From contig NBAZ01000016.1 in assembly GCA_002794735.1 (NCBI GenBank), positions 1-64,000 of the forward strand: a DNA stretch of 64,000 nt, written 5' to 3'. The stretch's first letter is position 1. Each line of letters starts with the position of its first letter. The notes below the pieces were generated by a model. That model saw nothing but the letters and a program-made list of their open reading frames with translations, ran no database searches and had not been told where the DNA came from. This DNA is from Pyrrhoderma lamaoense. Its lineage: Eukaryota; Basidiomycota; Agaricomycetes; Hymenochaetales; Hymenochaetaceae. Positions 56,152 through 64,000 of the stretch are shown piece by piece. Position numbers and translations under genes: made by a program.

Positions 56152-57712
56152 GGCACGAAATGAAGACGTCTGCGAGATTAGATTGTACTATCGATTCCGA
56201 TGACTTTAATATCGATAAAAGTGCATCACACATACACGTGTGTCCCGGGCATATATAGAGTAATATTTATCTGATAATAACTTTAGGGGTATAAGATATT
56301 GATACACATGGCTCAATTTCTTACTATCTCTTATTTCACTGTGTATCTAAGGTATTTAGCCTGATGTATACTCTTGTAAGGGATCCTTACTGCACTGAAC
56401 CTATGTATTCAACGCTTCTGTTCATGCTCTTATGTTAATTTTCCTCCTAATTTCTAAGGTATGTGTATTACATACCGTCTAATCTAATCAGCTTTATCAA
56501 CTCTTCATAAAGTATCACTCACTTATATAGTATATATCTCTGACCTAGTATCACACTATCCCTGACCTGATATCACGAACAGGTCAAAGTTGAAGTGATC
56601 CGTCATGAGATGCGTCGTAAAATTAACACATTTTAGCTAACAGACATATGAAAGGAGATGATAGAATGATATATATTGAAAGAAGAGATTGATAGTAATG
56701 ATGTCTGATGTTGTATTTCATAGGTAGATAGACTTATTATGCTGAAGCGATCCACTTCCCATTTAAGGGATATAATTGCTAAAAGCACCCTTTCGGTTGG
56801 ACTACGGGCGATTTGTCCAAATTCAGTACCTGCATCATTAAATCGTTTCCAACTTAAAACACTGTAAAAAGAAGGAGAAGAACGAAACTAGCTGAGGCTG
56901 GATGCTCTTCAAAGACATACTGTCCTAGTTATACTACATTAGCTCTCTTGACTGATGAAGAATAAGTCTAACGAGATGTACTATACATTCTCACGTTCGA
57001 CTCAAGAAAGCTATTTTTCATCAAAGTAGTTATACATCTGACTTTGGATACTCATATTCCTTTTGCTCCTTGTATATATTCTCTCATGAGATAGTAACTG
57101 AGAAAAGAAAAACAGCATGGGCTGTCTTTGATCGAAGAAAAGACGTATGGAGTGTGATTTCTGTTGTTGGATGAGAAAAAGTACTAAGCGGCACAAAAGC
57201 ATCTTCTAGGACGGGTTTTCATTTTGAGTGGCTGTTTCGCTTTGTACATAGCGCGTACACATGCTGGAATCAAGCAATCATAAATTGATATATACATGTA
57301 ATTACAGTAGACGTAATGGCCCAAACAACGGGGTGAGCTGACTGAACTTTTTTCTTTCCAAGATATGAGAACTGACCAATGGCACACTCCGATAGATTCT
57401 CCTTGTCCTATTGATAGGAGAAGATCGAATAGTTTGCAATTTCAAATCTCCCATTGACGATGATTCTTCGTCCCTTTGTATAATTTATTAGAGATAGAAA
57501 TGAAACATTGGGAAGAAGAGCGTAATACAAGCACGTACAACAAACCAGCCTTTGACTCGCTTGCATATTTATTTGGAAGCGAGCTGCACTGCATATATCT
57601 GGCGATGGTTAGGCCAATAATAGAAGCTTTGAGCCACCCAGAGCTCACAATAGTATATATATATCTATCTTCGTTATAGCCACCATCCTCATTTCTTCCT
57701 TCTCCCAACAAC
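56152..57712. other. Intergenic; includes a small WD40 relic
   Basis: At 56735-56840 the minus strand reads a blade scrap (TEFGQIA...PTERV, then a LNGKWIAS-like end), the only trace of another NLR. The rest is AT-rich with no gene I can support. Confidence 0.4.
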
Positions 57713-60700
57713 ATGACGAAATACTACATTTTTAAAGGTTTATACTTTTCTATCATTCCGCTTATAATGCTGAGATCGACTATTATTTTAGCTCTGAATA
57801 ACAATATCTGTGGATCTCTAGCGGATGGGCTGACTGAAATTACACCACACGATGGTCTTCGCGTGGAGGTTTTCCTTGGTGGGACAACTCAGATTATCCC
57901 GCTTCCTCTCCCATCTAACAAGGAGAGTACTTGGAATACATCTATTCCTGTGTATGTTTGACATTTTTGTGGGATCTCTCGGTGGTACCATACTAATAAA
58001 TGACTTTATAGACGCACAATAGGCAAACCCACACCACAAGTATGCATAGACGTGCCTTGCAATTATGAGGACACCCACCCTGTACATGGTTTGTCAATGT
58101 TTGATTTAAATGACTTGGAGACATCAGGTTAGATATAACATCTGAGAGCATGACATCTTTACGACATCTTTACACATCTAACAATATATCATACACTAGC
58201 CCAACATTCTATTGCTTTCACATTCAAACTACGGGGATCGGGCGGATCGGAATCATACAACACCATTTGTCTCCAACCACGCCTATCAGACTCTAATAAG
58301 AATGTTGAGCTTGCACTAAAACTTCTCTTATATGATGCTTTAGGTCCTGATACCACGGTCAAGGCCGTAGAAGAGCTAATTGATGAAGAGTTAGCCAAAT
58401 TGAAACGCTGTTTTCTCCTAGCTGAAGCTTTCAAAGAAATTCATTTACCTGCATTACACGGTCACATAGGCCATATCTCTCTTAATCATCTTGAAAATAA
58501 TGTAAGTGGGTATGATTATCATATATCAGATATAATTAATATCATTGGATAGGAATATATTGGAAGGATGCTGGCTTTGATTTTAGCTCTCTACTCGGTA
58601 CGTTGACTCCATAGCTTTCACTTATCAAGGATAGTCATGCTCAAACAAAGCAGACGGCATCGAACCATATAGGGAATTCTTTAGGCTATCATATTGGTAA
58701 CCTATGTAATCTGCATGTGTATTATCTGTTCGCCTATGCCGCACCTTACATCGATCAACATATGAAGTTTCGTCCATGGGCTATCAATGCGCTATTTGAT
58801 CTTACTATTTTAGCCCGTGAATTAGTCTGGAAACACTATCACAAAGAAAAACGTAGGGTGTAATCAGTTCTCTTAAGATATACCAAAATAACCTATTTTG
58901 TAGGTTTTTCCGAGGTTAAACTAATAAATTCAGATCGGCTATCATACTTTATAAGCAAAGTTCTTGAGCTCGCGCACACACTAGGCTCTGGTGAAATGAA
59001 TACTCCTAATTCGGAACATTGGTCTGGTGAAGTTGAGAATCCTTTATTCGAAGGTGCGTCAATGACATAGACATGGTCATCGAACTATTGCATTTACCAA
59101 GCCCTCCTTGCAGAAATGTATCCTTATTCAAATCCAGACCACAATAAAAACATCCGATCTGGCCAGCGATTATGCTCGGAGAATACGTGTATTGATGTTT
59201 TGGACCGTATAAACGAGTGGGCACAAAATACCGATCTCCCTAATATTTGCTGGCTGGTTGGTGGTATTAGAGCCGGGAAGACTACGATTGCATTAACCGT
59301 TGCCGAAGAGTATCAACGCAAAAACCAGCTTGGATGTTTCTTCAAATATGGAAGAGAAGGTGGCAGTTACAATATTATTTCGACTATCGCAAACCATCTC
59401 TCCAGTACTGATGACAACGTCAGGAAGGCTATGAGGGAGAGCTCAGAACGCGCCAACAGGCTTTCGACGATACCCGATCCTTTCGAGTTGTTCTTACAAA
59501 ATCCACTTCAAAAGGTCAAAGGTCTGATTAAAAAGCCAGTTCTTATTGTGATTGACTCTATGGATGCGGGAGACACGGATATTAGGTTCCATGATGTACT
59601 CAAAGATAGATTGAGAAAGTTGCCACCTAACTTCCGATTCCTCATCACAACAAGACCAACATATTCTAGTGAACCTCATATAGACGAAACTTCGGAGCCA
59701 CCGGGAGAGACTATAATTAACTTGGACTACAGATCCGATGAAAGGAAGAAAGATGTTTGCAAGTTCATCAATTATCAATTTGGATTGATGAGGGAAAAGG
59801 GTCTCCTAGTGGTTCCGGAGGACTGGAGGTGGGATGACGGAATGAAGATACTTGAAGAAGCCGCAGATGGATTTTTTATCTGGGCATCCGCTGCAGTTGA
59901 GTTTGTTGAAGGGGATGATAATGAACGTTTCGACCGTCTAGACAGACTTGTCAAAGATACACATATTCTCGACCTCAGCCCGTTGTATAAAGCAACAATC
60001 AACAAATACATATACAACGATTATCTTGAAACGAAAGACCGCAACATGATTATTTTTATATTCTTCGCTGCTTCACATATGTCATCTAGCACGATCTCAG
60101 AAATTGACAGTATACTAGGACTTCACAAGACACCATGGGCAACGAAAAATATTTTTGTCAGGTTTGGATTGTTAGTCGAATATCAACGCGACCCAGACCG
60201 GCCAATAGAAGCTCGAGCACATCCTTCATTTTACAGATATTTACAATCCAATCTCTGTACAGAGGACATTGGGGAGAGAGGGTATAGCTTTGCTACGCTT
60301 CCGAAGGCTGATATTGCCTTAGGATGCTTTAACGTCATCGAAAATTGCTTCGAGCGCAACTTCGACAGGTTAAGTCCTCGTCCTTGGACCAATACGCGGG
60401 ATCCTCGTCTCGAATACACAATTAAGGAGGAATCCACAATCTGTCTCCGGTATGCTTGTTATAACTGGGTAAGCCATCTTCAAGATGCACCGTACTCGAA
60501 GGAGTTAAGAGACGCAATATGTGTGTTCGCAAAGAACCACTTGGAATATTGGCTTGAAGTGTTAATTGTGATGAAGCAATGCGATAATCGATCGAAGACT
60601 GCACTGTCTGGTGCTATCGCTTGGCTTGGGGTGAGTTTATAGTATTTGAATTGCGTTTCTCCATCTCAAATCTGATCAATTGCATAGGACAACGATTCAG

Positions 60701-60762
60701 AGTTGTCAGATGTTCTTAAATATGCATGCAATCATGCTCAGATATATACAGCACATATGTAA
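57713..60762 (+). CDS. NACHT-domain NLR without WD40 repeats
   Basis: Likely exons 57713-57951, 58012-58088, 58200-58501, 58553-58597, 58651-58857, about 58915-59053, 59102-60630 and 60688-60762; phases fit. The N-terminal part is beta-rich (GLRVEVFLGGTTQIIPLPL..., perhaps C2-like, not certain), followed by a helical region (IDEELAKLKRCFLLAEAF; ARELVWKHYH) and NACHT: Walker A VGGIRAGKTT, Walker B VLIVIDSMDAGD, sensor region FLITTRP. The end (IAWLG, intron, then AQIYTAHM and stop) corresponds to the NACHT/WD40 junction of the G-family (IDWLA, intron, PHIYMSFL), so the protein stops just where WD40 would start. It is only distantly related to its neighbours. The start codon is uncertain (57713 or an ATG near 57768). 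Probably an STAND signalling NTPase. Confidence 0.8.
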
Positions 60763-62613
60763 GAATGCCTACACACTCATTATGTAAACTTTTTATTGAC
60801 TTCGAAATTTCCAAGGTCTGGGAACCATTCAGAAGTCCAGCTTCCTGAGGCGGATGGATAAGTAGTGTCTTGTAGCAAACAATATACATCTATGCTCAGA
60901 TAGGCAAGTTTAAACACAAAGACGGAAATATACTAACAGAAACCCCATGAAACTCTTAACACATTCACATAAATCACAATTTTTTTCTCTTACAACTGAT
61001 ATTGTAAAAAACATAAAGATCGTTTCAGATTGCTTGTCTAGCTTATAGTTGCTTGTATTAATCAAGTTTATTTATACGACATATAATCACATCCTATTGA
61101 CTCTCTGAATAAGTAAACTGTCAATACGCTACGCTTCCTTTGAACACTTTGAGCTGCTATGGCCTTCGCCCTTCACAGCTCAAAGTGGATCGACAGATCA
61201 AATATACTTCTATATAAGGTAAAAGATGCAATTGTACAAATAATACACGTGCATATACAATAAGTATACATAACTGTGTCCTGGGCCCTGTCTTTCTTGT
61301 TACAATTGACCCTCGACTTGGGTGAGTATCACAAGACAGGACTATCTAGCGTATCGAGTGATTGCATACCCCTTATTGAAAAGGAACAAACGGAATATTA
61401 TTTACTACTGCACTGGATGGACAAATAACAGCACAACAAGAACAGAAGTGTAAGTGAGATTACCCCGGGGACGAAGATAGGTGGCTCTCAACAACCTATC
61501 TCGGGTTGACATACACGTTTATACGTTACTATCGCCCACCCACTCACGAAATAAAGAAGACGAAATACGAAAAGCGCTACGTATATAATCAAACTGCGCA
61601 GCACACCCTTCCGAACAAAAGAACCCCAGCCCTGCCTCCCTTCTCGCTTACATACGCCCCTCCCAACAGTTATTTCTAATCATAACACACCCTATTCGCT
61701 AACCATTGAGACCAGAGGATTTTACTCACTGCACCCTAAATATACTCACGGGAAGCAATTCCTTCATCTTGCCGGAAACAATCATAAGCCCACCACAAGC
61801 CTTACTTCCCGATTACATATTCACATACATGTCATATAAAGAGCAAAATGTATGGATTTCTCAAGTAGACTTCTTTACTCACTCTCCCGCCTTGACCTCC
61901 CTCTCTTCTCTTTCTACTAAGTTGTAATATGAATTGTAGCATAGCGTATAGTAATCATCCTGACTCTACCTAGGGAAGATTAGGTATGTACACCATGTGG
62001 GACGGATTACTCAGGTTTTCTTAAGTTCCATATGTTTCGCAGACGTGGGAAGGTAAAGAGGTGAGTGAGGCGATGGACCTGAAGTGACTCTATTAATAAG
62101 CCAGGTTTCTGCATTATAGCTTCTAAAGGGAGTTAGTGGTTAGGCAGGACAGGGCAATGTATGGGGAGCTCGGTGATCACTGGAAGAGCAGATAGGAGTT
62201 GTAACAGTGTTTATCACCCAAATACAGCAAGGGCGAGTATGATATTCAGCAGGGGACGCATTGTGATACGTTAGGCTAATGGAGAGATTGAAGGGATAAG
62301 ATTAACGAAGAAAGAAGATCAGAACGTCATGATAACCATATGAAGCCTGAGTCTGGGCGATGGGAAATAGATTATATTTAATGCAAGGGTGCCGGAGTTT
62401 ATTTAATGTAGGATGCGAAGAGGATGTATAGTAAGCTAGGTGGTGTGACTTTGTTAAATCATTTTGTCAAAGAGTAGGTGCATGGACAACCCCTTCTTTG
62501 TACTTCTCAAATATCGTTTCGGGATTTCGAGATGTGTTGTTTGGAAGATGTCATATGGTAGGGGATTATGTCATAAGTGAGAATGAATGAAGCTGTTGAA
62601 CTAGACCCGTCAT
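60763..62613. other. Intergenic region with one strong hairpin
   Basis: No gene supported. The 73-codon frame at 61706-61927 has no ATG context or domain that I recognise. A 12-bp perfect inverted repeat lies at 61145-61187. Confidence 0.4.
61145..61187. repeat. 12-bp perfect inverted repeat (hairpin)
   Basis: CACTTTGAGCTG (61145-61156) and CAGCTCAAAGTG (61176-61187), with a 19-base loop. CTGTC and GACAG lie further out. It could be a terminator-like structure, a small RNA hairpin or a transposon scar. Confidence 0.5.
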
Positions 62614-63214
62614 TCAGAACCCTGGTGGGACAAGCTCCTTCTGTCCTTGTTGGGGCTGGCTTGCTCCAGGCATACCTGGGTAACCACCCATCAACTGTTT
62701 AAATGAAAAGAGAAAAGGGCCGAGAACGTCAGCATGGACATGAATAAAATCATATTGAAAAGGTACGAGAGGAAAAAGGGGGAAGGGAAGAGTGTGAGAA
62801 GACTAAAAAGGAAAAAGAGCGCACCTGTTGTTGACCAGCCTGCTGTGCCATCATCTCTTTCTCCTGAGCAACGATCTTTGACTCGTCCTCAAGACTAAGA
62901 GCAAGTGGGAGACCGACTAAAAGTGCGGATGTAGTAACAATCCAAACGACATTTCCTGCCAGTTTTGAAAGAGACTTTGCGGCATAAAACGTCTTTGAGA
63001 CATTTGAGCGAATGGCATATCGTGTCGTTGGAGGAACAATGTCTACGAGAGCAGCGACACGGTCGTAGAAAGACTCTGATTCCGGAACGTCGTCTTCGTC
63101 AATTGAAGAATGAGAAGAGACGGATGAAGATGAAGAAACAGAGGAGGAACGGGAACGAGACGATGTCGATTGGTTCTCGACTTCCTTTTCGTCAACAATT
63201 TCTACTTTGACCAT
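62614..63214 (-). CDS. tom22: TOM22-like mitochondrial import receptor subunit
   Basis: Two exons: 63214-62825 and 62694-62614, with an intron from GTGCGC to ACAG, giving about 156 aa. The acidic/Ser-rich cytosolic N-terminus (residues 1-48) is followed by the conserved FYDRVAALVDIVPPTTRYAIRS segment region (49-70), a single membrane helix (about 88-108, WIVTTSALLVGLPLALSL) and a short Gln/Gly-rich C-terminus facing the intermembrane space (LMGGYPGMPG...). Tom22 is the central receptor and organiser of the outer-membrane TOM complex. Length and topology fit the family. It is the only clear housekeeping gene here and marks the edge of the NLR array. Confidence 0.85.
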
Positions 63215-63711
63215 CGTTGGGAGACTTGACGACGAGGAAGAGTAGGAGAAAGAGGAGGATGACTAGTGACTGAGTGACAAAAGTGAGGGACGAGGACTGT
63301 GACGAAAGAGAATGAAAAAGAGAAGGGTAACTGAAAAGGAAGTTGCTTCCCACACTCGGTTGTCCCTATGTCTCTGAGCATCCGCCTGACATCGGAGCCG
63401 AGATGCCCGCGCCGCTGGTTGCTGTCTCCCACTCTGGAGCCGTCTCCGATTGCAGGGCATAGAGTTGATATGTGATCATTCGAATATAAAATGATATTTG
63501 TGCAGTGTAGCAGAAGTAAATACGACAATAAATTAAATATAGCACAAATATACCCGAATGAGACAGTGCATTCCAGCGTTGGGTATAAAAACCAGGGGGG
63601 AGGGAGGAAGAGAGTCGCAAAAAGGAAGAAAAAATTTGGAGAGACTGTGACTGACTGTGTCGTCCCAACACGGCTGCGTGTCTCCGGAGCCGACAGACAC
63701 AACACCATCAA
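63215..63711. promoter_or_regulatory. Divergent promoter region between TOM22 and the next gene
   Basis: 497 bp between two divergent start codons. It holds pyrimidine-rich stretches next to each gene (CT-rich on the coding strand), common in fungal promoters. No single element can be fixed. Confidence 0.4.
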
Positions 63712-64000
63712 TATGGATCCTGCTCATCATCCTCTTCATCTCCACCCATCCTCCAACAAAGGTCAGTCTCTCTTCTACCCGCCCTTTTCACTCAGCCCAC
63801 CCTACATCTCATGACTCGTCTCAACTCAACACCCTCGCTGATAAACCATTCGTGAAACCATCAGGAAACAACACCTTGTCCAGCAACAACACATCTCCCG
63901 CATCCAGGGGAGTGGGATCTGTCGTTGGTCTCACATCTCTCACAAAGCAAAACGACATGCATGAACTCGCAAAGACTCTGCCCCTCCAAGACGCCAGAAT
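63712..64000 (+). CDS. Start of an unrecognised gene (3' end outside window)
   Basis: ATG at 63712 opens a His/Pro-rich start (MDPAHHPLHLHPSSNK). A GTCAGT donor at about 63761 and an acceptor ending ATCAG near 63865 join in phase to an open frame (NNTLSSNNTSPASRG, then GLTSLTKQNDMHELAKTLP) that runs off the window. Low-complexity N-terminus, no domain visible yet. The splice sites are inferred only from frame. Confidence 0.5.

Noticed and set aside
57442..57714. Minus-strand 90-codon frame and plus-strand 67-codon frame at 57476-57679
   Set aside because: No domain, overlapping each other on opposite strands, in an AT-rich intergenic region before an NLR start.
61706..61927. 73-codon plus-strand frame
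   Set aside because: Starts without ATG, no recognised motif, no splice partner.
63202..63711. Minus-strand 169-codon frame overlapping the TOM22 start
   Set aside because: Low-complexity Ser/Leu/Pro translation of a pyrimidine-rich divergent promoter; TOM22 start and topology are convincing without it.

Overview
The window looks like a chromosome segment of an agaricomycete (Basidiomycota). It is rather AT-rich, its protein genes carry short GT-AG introns (mostly about 50-75 nt), and it is dominated by NACHT-WD40 (NLR/STAND) genes together with a chromovirus-type Ty3 retrotransposon and a Ty1/copia retrotransposon. Only the last 1.5 kb looks like ordinary housekeeping sequence: a TOM22-like gene and the start of a divergent gene. 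I cannot name the species.

Layout. 1-16.4 kb holds plus-strand NLR genes and relics: G1 (WD40 relic), G2 (frameshifted WD40), G3 (4791-8110), G4 (relic), G5 (10995-14292, the one NLR whose four exons splice to an uninterrupted 1041-aa frame), a WD40 fragment split by a solo LTR, and a NACHT relic. 16.5-31.98 kb holds minus-strand relatives: G6, G7, a WD40 relic split by another solo LTR, G8, and the 3' half of G9. 31,983-45,134 is a Ty1/copia element with identical 150-bp LTRs and a 5-bp target duplication; it is itself split by a minus-strand chromodomain Ty3/gypsy element at 37,241-44,292 with its own 5-bp duplication. 45,135-47,515 is the 5' half of G9. 49.5-56.2 kb holds G10 and G11 (both broken). 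57.7-60.8 kb holds a distant NACHT gene without WD40 repeats. 62.6-64 kb holds TOM22 and a partial gene.

The G-family shares one architecture: a tiny first exon with a Gly/Asn/Gln-rich motif, a mini-exon, a NACHT exon, then an exon coding seven WD40-like blades (one complete propeller), a conserved post-propeller segment, a proline-rich linker and a C-terminal membrane helix. This predicts a tail-anchored NLR. Gene order is mirrored (G2-G3-G4 against G10-G9-G8), so the array looks like an inverted segmental duplication later altered by gene conversion, homopolymer slippage, LTR insertion and LTR-LTR recombination.

Relative history can be read from nesting: an LTR-like repeat is shared by both arms (before duplication), copia is present in only one arm (after duplication), and gypsy lies inside copia (last). 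The gypsy LTR carries a long, nearly perfect heat-shock-element array, a TATA box, and a Tf1-like self-primer that pairs with its own primer binding site.
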